This document shows positions 9,874 to 19,847 of a DNA stretch of 64,000 nucleotides, piece by piece. Each line of letters starts with the position of its first letter. Position 1 is the first letter of the stretch. The translations under genes and the position numbers were made by a program. The DNA comes from Mesobacillus maritimus (lineage in GTDB: Bacteria; Bacillota; Bacilli; Bacillales; Cytobacillaceae), in NCBI RefSeq assembly GCF_019749255.1, contig NZ_JACWFH010000033.1:1-64000 (forward strand). The letters are read 5' to 3'. The notes beneath the pieces were generated by a model. The model did no database searches, was not told the origin of the DNA, and was given only the letters and a program-made list of their open reading frames with translations.

Positions 9874-10058
9874 TTATATCGCTTGCTTGTGTTTTGGTTG
9901 ACGTTCAAAGTTGTACAATTTGTAGTCGGCGTTTTGTGCACAGACTTGGCATTTCACATCTCCGTTCTTTTTTTCCTCATAGCTAATCGGGTGAATATGG
10001 GGGAGGAAAATCATTTTCAATCCTTGATTGACATGCTGTTTGCACACATTGTAATCAT
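9874..10058 (-). CDS. small CxxH/CxxC protein, 5' end in doubt
   Basis: A short gene of about 60 codons between tatA and phoX. The clear reading is CKQHVNQGLKMIFLPHIHP, then later CQVC and a charged tail, ending at 9874. The CxxH plus CxxC pattern suggests a zinc site like the small BA_5709-type proteins. The only well-placed start, an ATG at 10058 eight bases after AGGAG, is out of frame by two bases. Removing one TG from a TGTG at about 10043-10048 joins it perfectly to the body. Either a TG insertion broke the gene or translation begins at the GTG at 10047 without a good ribosome binding site. Confidence 0.6.
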
Positions 10059-10082
10059 GGCCAAGACTCCTCTCTTAGAATG

Positions 10083-10120
10083 AAGGTGTAAACCTTATGT
10101 TGGTTTACACCTTTTTTACC
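10083..10120 (+). terminator. hairpin with T run
   Basis: AAGGTGTAAACC pairs with GGTTTACACCTT and is followed by T residues on the plus strand. On the minus strand, where the flanking genes lie, the T run is weak, so it may only reduce read-through from phoX. Confidence 0.55.
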
Positions 10121-10187
10121 ATGGGTTTAGTAAATTGCTGTGCATATTGTCCAGCTTCAGTCCCTGTGCAAGGTGCTGGCGCTTTTT

Positions 10188-11834
10188 TTATTTAAAAGCT
10201 CCACCTTGAATCGCGACTAAGCAGGAGCGGCCGAATTTCTGACCAGGGTGTTGATTCCATGTGCTTGGATGTTGAACATCAACAAACAATGTGCGCTCAT
10301 CTGGAGTCAGCCACGGGCCAGTGACCTCACAGCCTTGAGGGCCTGAAGCGAACTGGAAGGGCTCGCCGTAGTTTTTGCCATCGGTTGGGACCATGAACAC
10401 TCCGCAGTTTTTATATTGAGCATATTGATTATCTTCTGTTGCGCTAAAGTCTTCGACCACCCAAAGATTTCCTTTGCTATCAAAGTGCAGGTTGTCTGGG
10501 CACGTAATTCCGCTTTGCTGTCCACCGGCAATAAAGACTTCGAATGTAAAAGTTTCGCTAGCATGGTCACCATTTGCTGGAACAAAACGATAGATTTGGC
10601 CATGGAAGTTCCCGTGGTTAGAGTTATTCGTTAAGGATAAGAAGACACTTCCGTCAATTGGATGAATTTCAACGTCTTCTGGACGATCAAGCTTTGTACC
10701 ACCGACAGCTGCTGCTGCTTCACGTGCATAGGTTAAGACATCTGCTTGGCTTGTAAAGAATTTTTTACCGTCTTTTTCATAGTTTTGTAGTTTCGTATTG
10801 GTATTGTAATCGAGTGCAATCCAAGTTTGCTTGCCAAGGTCGGCTACATACAGAGTTCCGTCTTCTAAAAGAGAGAAGTTTGCTTCACGATTGTTTGGAT
10901 TGAACTTCTTTTTACTAACAAACTTGTAAAAACATTCGCCGCGGGAGTCATCGCCCATATATACGACCACTCGTCCGTCCTTGGTTTGACCCATTGCTGC
11001 ATTTTCGTGTGCGAAGCGGCCAAGTGCCGTATGTTTACGAACTGGTGCGTTGCTGTCGAATGGATTCACTTCCATGACCCAGCCGTAATGCTCGTCCGTA
11101 AAGTTTGGCCAACCGTAATCATCGCCGTACTCCGTATTTTCCTCACAAGAAAGGGCCGTGTTCCAAAGTGTAAGTCCACCGCTACAGTTTCCAAGTGAAC
11201 CTTCCACCACTTTTGCTCCTTTAACAGCAGAACTTCCCGCTGCAGGGCCGGTTAAGTGAATTGGGGTTGTTCCATCCACACGACGGTTATACTTGTCGTC
11301 TTGAACCAAGGTCCACTTGCCTTTTTCCTTTTTAACATGGATGACAGAGCCGCCAACCGCTTCTTTCTGCATCTTTAAAAATGCAGGGTACTTCGCGAGA
11401 TCTTTTTTATTATATGTATTCGAATTGATGCCAAGGATTTGCATGTAGTTGTCTGGTTCAGGGAACTCATGGTTTACCCAGATAAGACCTTCTTCAGAGT
11501 TGTTTCCGCCTTCTAAACTATCGATTGGAAAATAAACCGTTAAGTCAGCTGCATCTCCAAATTTCTCACCTTTTGAGTTGATGACATCGCCATAAGAAGC
11601 GATGATATTGTAGTTGTAACCTTTAGGGAGAAGGAGTTCATTTTCCCATGAACGGTTGATTTCTTTAAATGGGGCAGTAAGAGGTTTTCCTCTCCCTCCC
11701 TTTGGTTGTCCATCCATTAGATGGTTGGCTGTTTGTGCACTTGCTTTTGGAACGAAAGCCTCCAAGCCTGAAGTTGCAGCTACAATTGCAGCAGTACCAG
11801 TTCCCATATACGTTAAAAACCTACGACGATCCAT
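10188..11834 (-). CDS. PhoX-family alkaline phosphatase, Tat-exported
   Basis: A 548-residue protein of the PhoX (DUF839) family, which hydrolyses phosphate monoesters outside the cell with a calcium/iron cofactor. The N-terminus DRRRFLTYMG is a twin-arginine signal, followed by a hydrophobic stretch and a likely AxA cleavage near residue 33. Family segments include GLIWVNHEFPEPD, SCEENTEYGDDYGWP, RFAHENA and RPEDVEIHP. The tat genes beside it and the Pho box upstream both support its role in phosphate scavenging. Confidence 0.93.
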   Translation of the reverse strand: MDRRRFLTYMGTGTAAIVAATSGLEAFVPKASAQTANHLMDGQPKGGRGKPLTAPFKEINRSWENELLLPKGYNYNIIASYGDVINSKGEKFGDAADLTVYFPIDSLEGGNNSEEGLIWVNHEFPEPDNYMQILGINSNTYNKKDLAKYPAFLKMQKEAVGGSVIHVKKEKGKWTLVQDDKYNRRVDGTTPIHLTGPAAGSSAVKGAKVVEGSLGNCSGGLTLWNTALSCEENTEYGDDYGWPNFTDEHYGWVMEVNPFDSNAPVRKHTALGRFAHENAAMGQTKDGRVVVYMGDDSRGECFYKFVSKKKFNPNNREANFSLLEDGTLYVADLGKQTWIALDYNTNTKLQNYEKDGKKFFTSQADVLTYAREAAAAVGGTKLDRPEDVEIHPIDGSVFLSLTNNSNHGNFHGQIYRFVPANGDHASETFTFEVFIAGGQQSGITCPDNLHFDSKGNLWVVEDFSATEDNQYAQYKNCGVFMVPTDGKNYGEPFQFASGPQGCEVTGPWLTPDERTLFVDVQHPSTWNQHPGQKFGRSCLVAIQGGAFK

Positions 11835-11910
11835 ATATTCATCGCTCCCTTTTTATGATTTTGTATTGATTCATTTTGTTGAAAATTGTAAATAACAATC
11901 TACATTTGGA

Positions 11911-11964
11911 ATTCTAGAGAACAAACATTAACCCAGTGTTAATAGAGTTTGAAGACTTTGTAAA
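11911..11964 (-). promoter_or_regulatory. Pho box and promoter of phoX
   Basis: On the minus strand TTTACA, TTCAAA, TTAACA and TTAATG follow each other at exactly 11-bp steps (plus-strand starts 11959, 11948, 11937 and 11926). This is the direct-repeat layout bound by PhoP of Bacillus. TAGAAT (11911-11916) is a fitting -10 box. The sequence therefore predicts activation under phosphate starvation. Confidence 0.88.
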
Positions 11965-11995
11965 TCGGGAAAATTTAGGCAAAAGGGCCTACATC

Positions 11996-12015
11996 GGGAC
12001 AGGTCACCTTGTCCC
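11996..12015. repeat. dispersed palindrome, short copy
   Basis: GGGACAGGTCACCTTGTCCC, a compact member of the GGGACA/TGTCCC family between phoX and the gntR region. Confidence 0.7.
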
Positions 12016-12037
12016 AATGAAGTCAAGGGAGGATTTG

Positions 12038-12061
12038 CTCGCCAAACGGCGAGTTTTCTTT
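12038..12061 (+). terminator. small hairpin with T-rich tail
   Basis: CTCGCC and GGCGAG flank a short loop, followed by TTTTCTTT. No plus-strand gene lies directly upstream, so its role is unclear. Confidence 0.4.
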
Positions 12062-12116
12062 ATGTGAACAGCTTTAGAGGTTTGAAAATTAGAGTTTATA
12101 ACGCTTGGACTGATGG

Positions 12117-12189
12117 TGGGACCTGGGGACAGGCACTGTGTCCCGTCCCTCTGCTAGGTCCTGGGACACAGTGCCTGTCCCTCCGTCTC
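12117..12189. repeat. BIME-like inverted pair of palindromes
   Basis: The 19-base GGGACAGGCACTGTGTCCC (12126-12144) is repeated as its exact reverse complement at 12163-12181, separated by 18 bases. Each arm is itself imperfectly palindromic. This is the tightest inverted pair of the family in the window. Confidence 0.9.
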
Positions 12190-12367
12190 GTCGTTTCCCT
12201 CCGTCCTATCGTTTGCGGAAGAAAAGGAATTCTCCTGCAGTATGACCGTGTTCTAGTGGACGGACAGGGGAAATCTACTGCGACCAGATGACCCATGTGT
12301 ATTTAAAGTACAACAACGGAGGGAGGGACATAGGTTCAAGCACATTCTTCTGTCTTTTTTGTTTCTT

Positions 12368-12422
12368 AAATGTATATACATTTATATAAAAATGTATATA
12401 ATAATAAATGTAAGCGTAAACA
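12368..12422 (+). promoter_or_regulatory. GntR-type operator and cre upstream of gntR
   Basis: AAATGTATATACATTT (12368-12383) is a perfect palindrome of the kind bound by GntR/HutC regulators, with a second half-copy at about 12390. TGTAAGCGTAAACA (12409-12422) fits the relaxed cre pattern TGNAARCGNWWWCA. Autoregulation plus CcpA control is inferred. Confidence 0.65.
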
Positions 12423-12569
12423 TACTACGTACATACAAATAACAAACCTTTTGTATGAATGACTCTACTCTCTTTGAGGAGAGCTAACAGGTCTTTAAAA
12501 GAATTTGTGTTATCTTTTTCCTTTGAGCAAAATATTAGATTAATGGTTTTAGTGATTGGGGTGAAAAGC

Positions 12570-13289
12570 GTGGTCAAATATCAACAAATTTCAAAAGAAA
12601 TGCGGCAGAGGTTGGTAGATGGTTATTATTCTTCTAATCAGCCGATTCCAGATGAGGTAACTCTCGCCAAACAATTTGATTGTAGTCGCATGACCATGAA
12701 AAAGGCTCTAGATATTCTCGTAACAGAGGGGTTCCTTTATAGGAAACGCGGGCATGGGACGTTTATCGTAAAATCTGCCATTCAATCCAATAAACTGAAT
12801 GTGGTAAGTAACGATACACTAGGTTTGTCAAACCTGCTTAAGGGGCAAGGGAAAAGGCCGACTAGTAAGATATTAAACTTCGAAGTGAAGTTCCCGACAG
12901 AAGAGATCGCCTCGCATCTTTCGATTGATTTAGATACCCCAGTCTATGACATTACAAGGCTAAGATGTGTCGATGGTGAGCCATATGTAATTGAACATAC
13001 CTATATGCCGACAACCTTAATACCAGGAATTAACGAAAAGGTATTACTTTCGTCTATTTATTCTCATATTAGTGACAACCTCGGACTAAAGGTTGCAGGC
13101 TCTCACCGTAAAATACGAGCTAGCAAGGCGGAGCTGTTAGATCAGAACTATTTGGACTGTCAGCCTGACGATCCAATCCTCGAAGTGGAGCAGGCTGGTT
13201 ACTTAAACAACGGTTTACCTTTTGAATATGCTTTTGCAAGGCATCGCTATGATAAGTTTGAATTTACAACGGTTCATATCAGACGCTGA
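12570..13289 (+). CDS. GntR/HutC-family regulator with UTRA domain
   Basis: The longer frame from 12459 has no ribosome binding site. The GTG at 12570 follows GGGGTGA and gives 239 residues, the normal family length. An N-terminal winged helix-turn-helix (VTLAKQFDCSRMTMKKALDI) precedes a UTRA ligand domain (DITRLRCVDGEPYVIEHTYMP). The LEVEQAGYLNNGLPFEYA segment near the C-terminus is typical of this fold. Such proteins bind phosphorylated sugars or related metabolites. Its neighbours suggest a beta-glucoside phosphate. Confidence 0.9.
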   Translation: MVKYQQISKEMRQRLVDGYYSSNQPIPDEVTLAKQFDCSRMTMKKALDILVTEGFLYRKRGHGTFIVKSAIQSNKLNVVSNDTLGLSNLLKGQGKRPTSKILNFEVKFPTEEIASHLSIDLDTPVYDITRLRCVDGEPYVIEHTYMPTTLIPGINEKVLLSSIYSHISDNLGLKVAGSHRKIRASKAELLDQNYLDCQPDDPILEVEQAGYLNNGLPFEYAFARHRYDKFEFTTVHIRR

Positions 13290-13452
13290 GAGGGCGGCAT
13301 GTACTACTTGGGGAATAGAAGTTTGGCGGACTGTGCAGTCGAAGGCGGAATAGGAACAATATTTCAGTAGAATGCAGATTCCGTCAACTCTCCAATATAA
13401 AACAATCGAATGAGCTAGGAAAACGCTAGAATATTTTAGATGGGGTGTCAGT

Positions 13453-14364
13453 ATGCTTAAATTGGGCATAATTGGGGTAGGAAATATAGCGAGGAAAGCA
13501 TATTTGCCTGTACTTAGTACCCTTAAAGACGTTGAACTACATGTTTTTACAAGAAGTCAGCAAACCCTTGCTTATCTTCGAGAATTTTATCGGTTTACCT
13601 ATTTACATGACTCTCTTGAAAAGTTAATTAATAGTGAGATTACTGCTGCCTTTGTGCATTCATCGACAGATTCTCATTATGAGATTATCAAAGAGTTACT
13701 AAAGCATGACATCCATGTATACGTTGAAAAACCAATTACCAATTATTATGAAACAACGAAAGAGTTAGTAGAGATGGCAGGCTCAAAAAATCGAATGTTA
13801 ACGGCAGGCTTTAATAGAAGGTTCGCTCCTGCCTATCAAAAATTAAAAGAAATTGAACAACCGAATATGATCATCATGCAAAAAAATCGAATTTCTTCTC
13901 CGGGAAACATTAGAGAGATTGTGTTTGATGATTTCATCCATGTTATAGATACAGTTCGGCTTTACCAATCAAAACCCGTTAATGAAATCATAGTGACAGG
14001 AAAAATTCGCGATGGGCTTCTTTATCAAGTAGCGGCGCAATTCATCACCGAGGATGAAGTTGGGGTTGCGATTATGAATAGGGATAGCGGCGTGAATGAA
14101 GAAATTATAGAAGTCATGAGCTCTACGGAAAAAGGAAGAGTTGTCAATATGGTCGATCTTTCAATTAAAAAGGGACTTCATGACACCCACCATTCGTTTG
14201 GAGATTGGGAAGGGACTTTATTCAAGCGAGGGTTTGAGCCAATGATCCATGAGGTGATAAAGTCTATGCGTTTAGGGGCTTCTCCTCCTATCCAGGGTGA
14301 AGTGGTTCTATCCACGCATGAACTCTGTGAGAAGGTCGTTAGAGAATTAGAAAAAATCAATTGA
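13453..14364 (+). CDS. Gfo/Idh/MocA-family oxidoreductase
   Basis: A 303-residue NAD(P)-dependent sugar dehydrogenase-like protein. The nucleotide-binding GIIGVGNIA is at residues 5-13 and the catalytic-lysine motif YVEKPI near residue 95, followed by GFNRRFAP near 119. The substrate is unknown. Its position between a GntR regulator and a GH4 enzyme points to a sugar or sugar derivative released from a glucoside. Confidence 0.88.
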   Translation: MLKLGIIGVGNIARKAYLPVLSTLKDVELHVFTRSQQTLAYLREFYRFTYLHDSLEKLINSEITAAFVHSSTDSHYEIIKELLKHDIHVYVEKPITNYYETTKELVEMAGSKNRMLTAGFNRRFAPAYQKLKEIEQPNMIIMQKNRISSPGNIREIVFDDFIHVIDTVRLYQSKPVNEIIVTGKIRDGLLYQVAAQFITEDEVGVAIMNRDSGVNEEIIEVMSSTEKGRVVNMVDLSIKKGLHDTHHSFGDWEGTLFKRGFEPMIHEVIKSMRLGASPPIQGEVVLSTHELCEKVVRELEKIN

Positions 14365-14558
14365 CCTATGGAGAGAAGGGCAATTCCCATTACTCTAAAA
14401 TGAAAGCGGTTCATTATTACCGTTTTGTAAGGGCGTTTCTACTAAACTCTAATGATTTATCATACAGGAAGATTGATAGAGTTTTAATAAGGTCTACGTA
14501 TACGAAATTATGAGCGATTAAGGGAGTAAACGATTAATTTAAAGGATGTGAAAAAGGA

Positions 14559-15881
14559 ATGGAAAAGGGCATAAAGATTGTTACGATTGGTGGAGGTTCT
14601 AGTTACACCCCTGAATTGGTTGAAGGCTTGATAAAGCGATATGAAGAGCTTCCTGTATCGGAGCTTTGGTTAGTGGATATTGAAGCGGGAAAAGAAAAGC
14701 TTCAAATTGTTGGCAACTTAGCTAAACGGATGGTGAAAAAAGCAGGCGTTCCAATTGATATCCACCTAACCTTGGATCGGAAAGCAGCCCTAAAGGATGC
14801 TGATTTTGTTACAACCCAATTTCGTGTGGGATTGCTTGAGGCACGTGCGAAGGATGAACGGATTCCATTAAAATACAATGTTATCGGTCAAGAAACGAAT
14901 GGACCAGGTGGGCTGTTTAAAGGCTTACGGACGATTCCGGTCATCCTAGAAATTATTAAGGACATGGAAGAGCTATGTCCAGATGCTTGGCTTGTGAACT
15001 TCACAAACCCTGCTGGGATGGTGACGGAGGCGGTTCTGCGTTATACGAATCACAAAAAAGTGGTAGGCCTTTGCAATGTTCCGATTGGCATTCGCATGGG
15101 AGTGGCGCAAATGCTTGGGGTTGAGGCAGAACGGGTACATATTGATTTTGCCGGTCTTAATCATATGGTTTTTGGTTTGGATGTTTATTTAGATGGTGTT
15201 CCGATTAAGGACGAAGTCATCCGCCTTATGAACGATCCGAATAACTCAGTAACGATGAAGAATATAGCGAATATCGGCTGGGAACCAGAGTTTCTTCAAG
15301 CTTTAAACGCGATTCCTTGTCCGTACCATCGTTATTACTATAAAACGAGGGAAATGCTAGTGGATGAACAAGAAAAGGCGGCAACCGTTGGGACCCGTGC
15401 AGAGGTTGTCAAAAAGCTAGAAGATGAACTATTTAAATTGTATAAGGATCCGAATCTAGACATTAAGCCACCGCAGCTTGAGCAGCGAGGTGGGGCTTAT
15501 TATAGTGATGCGGCCTGTAACCTGATTTCTTCCATTTATAACGATAAACGAGACATTCAACCAGTGAACATCCGTAATAACGGAGCCATTTCTAGTATCG
15601 AAGATGATTCCGCAGTAGAACTAAACTGTATCATCACAAAAGAGGGACCAAAGCCAATTGCCGTTGGAGATCTTCCTGTTGCGGTTCGTGGTTTAGTTCA
15701 GCAGATTAAGTCATTTGAGAGAGTGGCAGCAGAGGCTGCTGTAACCGGTGATGTAAATAAAGCTGTGCTAGCCCTAGCAATTAACCCGCTTGTTGGCTCA
15801 GATAAGCTAGCGAAAGAAATCGTGACTGAGATGCTAGAGGCACATAAGGAATATTTGCCACAATTTTTTACAGAGGTTTAA
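14559..15881 (+). CDS. GH4 6-phospho-beta-glucosidase
   Basis: A 440-residue GH4 enzyme that uses NAD+ and a divalent metal in a redox-elimination mechanism. The N-terminal GGGSSYTPELVEGL is the NAD-binding motif, and VNFTNPAGMVTEAV lies near residue 148. CNVP near residue 173 is the metal-site motif typical of phospho-beta-glucosidases such as LicH and CelF, in contrast to the alpha-specific GH4 enzymes. Acting on cytoplasmic 6-phospho-beta-glucosides, it pairs with the GH1 gene that follows. Confidence 0.9.
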   Translation: MEKGIKIVTIGGGSSYTPELVEGLIKRYEELPVSELWLVDIEAGKEKLQIVGNLAKRMVKKAGVPIDIHLTLDRKAALKDADFVTTQFRVGLLEARAKDERIPLKYNVIGQETNGPGGLFKGLRTIPVILEIIKDMEELCPDAWLVNFTNPAGMVTEAVLRYTNHKKVVGLCNVPIGIRMGVAQMLGVEAERVHIDFAGLNHMVFGLDVYLDGVPIKDEVIRLMNDPNNSVTMKNIANIGWEPEFLQALNAIPCPYHRYYYKTREMLVDEQEKAATVGTRAEVVKKLEDELFKLYKDPNLDIKPPQLEQRGGAYYSDAACNLISSIYNDKRDIQPVNIRNNGAISSIEDDSAVELNCIITKEGPKPIAVGDLPVAVRGLVQQIKSFERVAAEAAVTGDVNKAVLALAINPLVGSDKLAKEIVTEMLEAHKEYLPQFFTEV

Positions 15882-15964
15882 GCATATTAAGGCTGTGTGT
15901 AAAAATTTATAGAAGGAAAACTCATTACTTGTATTCGGGAAATTTAAATTCCTTACACTGATAA

Positions 15965-17425
<1,461 letters not shown>

Positions 17426-17452
17426 ACGTTTTTCTTTGTTCTATCACATTCC

Positions 17453-17485
17453 CCCTCGCATGGTTCTTATGTGAGGGCTTTTTTT
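17453..17485 (+). terminator. terminator after GH1 gene
   Basis: CCCTCGCAT pairs with ATGTGAGGG (one wobble) and is followed by C and seven T residues. Confidence 0.88.
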
Positions 17486-18224
17486 ATTGGAGGACTAATT
17501 ACGGTTTTAAAAAGTGGTGGCTAATGCTTCTATACCTCATGCAAAAGCAGTGAAACCGATGTTTCTGAGGACAAGTGGCGGGACTAAATCATGAAGCTTG
17601 CCATAGAAGAAGGAATGATCGCTTTAGAGCTAGATTAATAGGAGACAGATGTTCCTAAAAGGATGGGAAAGATCAATACCCTGAAAAAACGGATTAACTA
17701 CCATGAAGGATCGAGTGTTGTTTGTGGGATTTTATCTGTAAAAAATGAGCCCAAATATTGTCGCGATCTGGCGGCTGCTCAATTATTAGCCTTGGCGATA
17801 TCGATTCATATGTTATACGTCCCTCAGGTTGTCCCAAGGTTTTATATGTTAATGAATTGGATGGTGAGGGTGATTTTTAGTGTCCCTCCTATATTCGAAG
17901 TCCCCTTTATGATGGCCATCGGAATGCTTCCAACAAGAATTGATCATGCAATACTAGTGAAGATTGCTTCTTCCCAAGCTAGTTTGAATCGACAAGGAAA
18001 GCGGTTTCTGTAGGAGCGAAAAAAATAAATGGTTGCTAGAGTTAGATCCACTATATTTCGCTATTCTTTTATTTAGTTCTTAGATGTTGTTTATGTACTT
18101 CCTTTGTATGTGCAAAGCCCTAAATTCAGTCAAAAATGGATTATATCTGGCTTTTTCATATTGATAGCCAATCTTTTTACCAAGTTTTAAATCAGTTTTG
18201 TGGTTTGTAATCTCAAAAAGTATA
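17486..18224 (+). other. degenerate intergenic region, possible gene remnant
   Basis: About 740 bases without a convincing gene. An open frame at 17663-18013 has no ribosome binding site, and its wording (INYHEGSSVV, YCRDLAAAQLLALAIS) looks like part of an old protein broken by several frameshifts, but I cannot name the family. Confidence 0.4.
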
Positions 18225-18341
18225 GAAACCGATTTCTAATATTCCGAAAAAAGTATTGTTTTTTATCAGAATGGGCTTTATAATTTGGTTTGTAAGCGGT
18301 TGCAGAAAGGTTTTCGCAATCAGAACATCGAAACCGGTTTC
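18225..18341 (+). promoter_or_regulatory. ABC-operon promoter, cre and paired LacI-type operators
   Basis: TTGTTT (18256-18261), 17 bases and TATAAT (18279-18284) form the promoter. Operator-like GAAACCGATTTC (18225-18236) lies upstream and the perfect palindrome GAAACCGGTTTC (18330-18341) downstream. Their centres are 105 bp apart, about ten helical turns, a spacing suited to DNA looping by a LacI-family tetramer. TGTAAGCGGTTGCA (18291-18304) resembles a cre and covers the start site. Confidence 0.75.
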
Positions 18342-18462
18342 CGAAGAATTTGGGCTTCATTATGTAAACAAAAATTCTATTAGAGGAGGTTGAAGAAACA
18401 AATATAGAAAAATAGTAATATAGGAAAAGCATTACTACTAAAAAATACTGGGGGTCCTGATT

Positions 18463-19764
18463 TTGAAAAAAGTAATGAAGAAATTTCTTTCACTTGCATT
18501 AACACCTGCACTAGCCTTCTCATTAGTAGCTTGTAGCGGAGGAAATGAAGGTGCTTCGAATACAGAGAAAAGCGGAGACGAGAAAGTTGAATTAACGTTT
18601 TGGACATTCGGTGCTACTGGGTATGAAGATTTAGCACAGGAATATTCAAACGTAAATCCAAATGTAACAGTTAAAGTAAGGTCTGCTGAAACAGCAGAGC
18701 ATCATGATGCATTATTCACAGCATTATCTGCTGGAAGTGGTGCACCTGATATCGCGATGTTAGAAGTTGACCAGTTTGACCGATTTAAAGCAGCGCAGGA
18801 TCGCTTTGAAAATCTATATGACCTTGGCGCGAAGGATGTTCAGGGTGACTATCTAGATTGGAAATGGACAGCTGGTGAAAACCAAGAAGGCGATTTCTTA
18901 TTCGGTTTACCAACTGATATCGGTCCTAAAGGATTATACTATCGTACAGATGTATTTGAAGAAGCTGGTTTACCATCAGACCCAGCGGAGGTTGCTTCTT
19001 TAATTAACTCACCAGAAGCTTTCCAAGAAGCAGGTCTTCAAGTAAAAGACAAAACGGGGAAACCATTTGTTGACAGTATTGAAATGGCTTACCGTGCATA
19101 TTTAGATGCGGCTCAAATTTCTTACTTCAATCCAGATGGAACACTTGCGTTAGATGATGAGGGCAGTGCGGTTAAAGAAGCTTATGACTATGCAGTGAAG
19201 TTAAATGACATGGGCATCGTTGGTAAGTTTGATATGTGGACACCTGAATGGGCTAATGCTGTAAATAAAGGTGAATTTGCTGCTGAATTAGGCGCTGGCT
19301 GGTTAAAAGGTTGGATGGAAGGTAATGCAACAGATGCAGTTGGAAAATGGAGAGTTGCAACACTGCCTACTGAATTCGCTGCAAACTGGGGCGGGTCTTA
19401 CATCGCAATACCAAGTGAAACTGAAAATGCACAAGCGGCTTATGATTTCGTAGAATGGTTAGTTTCTCCTGAAAACCAATTGAAATCATTCCAAAGCCAT
19501 GGTTTATTCCCATCTGCACCAGCTGTGTATGAAATGGAAGAATTCAAAGCAAACGAAGATGAGTTCTTTGGTGGACAAACAACAGCTACAGTTTTCGCTG
19601 AAGCTGCACAAGCCATCGAAGGTGCTGTTTACAAAGGTGAAAAATACTTCCCAGTTCATAACGAAATTCTAAATGCGCTTAAAAATGTTCAAAACAAAAA
19701 TGCAGACCCTGAGAAAGAATGGAAAGCTGCTGTTAAACGTTCAGAAGATTTACTAGCTCGTTAA
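18463..19764 (+). CDS. ABC sugar transporter, solute-binding lipoprotein
   Basis: A 433-residue family-1 extracellular solute-binding protein anchored by a lipobox LVAC near residue 24. The TTG start follows GGGGG. LTFWTFGATG opens the mature domain. GSGAPDIAMLEVDQF and FGLPTDIGPKGLYYR are typical of CUT1 oligosaccharide binders. It delivers a sugar, by context probably a beta-glucoside, to the two permeases downstream. A stem-loop in the gap after it probably keeps its mRNA level above that of the permeases. Confidence 0.93.
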   Translation: MKKVMKKFLSLALTPALAFSLVACSGGNEGASNTEKSGDEKVELTFWTFGATGYEDLAQEYSNVNPNVTVKVRSAETAEHHDALFTALSAGSGAPDIAMLEVDQFDRFKAAQDRFENLYDLGAKDVQGDYLDWKWTAGENQEGDFLFGLPTDIGPKGLYYRTDVFEEAGLPSDPAEVASLINSPEAFQEAGLQVKDKTGKPFVDSIEMAYRAYLDAAQISYFNPDGTLALDDEGSAVKEAYDYAVKLNDMGIVGKFDMWTPEWANAVNKGEFAAELGAGWLKGWMEGNATDAVGKWRVATLPTEFAANWGGSYIAIPSETENAQAAYDFVEWLVSPENQLKSFQSHGLFPSAPAVYEMEEFKANEDEFFGGQTTATVFAEAAQAIEGAVYKGEKYFPVHNEILNALKNVQNKNADPEKEWKAAVKRSEDLLAR

Positions 19765-19789
19765 TCTAAGATTTTAATAGCAATTAATT

Positions 19790-19820
19790 GGATATGGTGA
19801 CCTTATGGGCCACCATATCC
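19790..19820 (+). promoter_or_regulatory. intercistronic stem-loop
   Basis: GGATATGGTG (19790-19799) and CACCATATCC (19811-19820) form a perfect 10-bp stem without a T run, between the binding-protein and permease genes. Such hairpins commonly stabilise the upstream message. Confidence 0.75.
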
Positions 19821-19847
19821 TACTTTAACAGGAAAAGAGGTGTGAAC

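Noticed and set aside
10149-10186. Terminator or repeat CCAGC...GCTGG before the phoX stop
   Set aside because: Only a 5-bp stem with a long loop. It may be a worn copy of another Bacillus repeat, but support is too thin to list.
12459-12569. 37 extra N-terminal residues on the GntR regulator
   Set aside because: No ribosome binding site at 12459, and the family starts directly before the helix-turn-helix. The GTG at 12570 has a good site.
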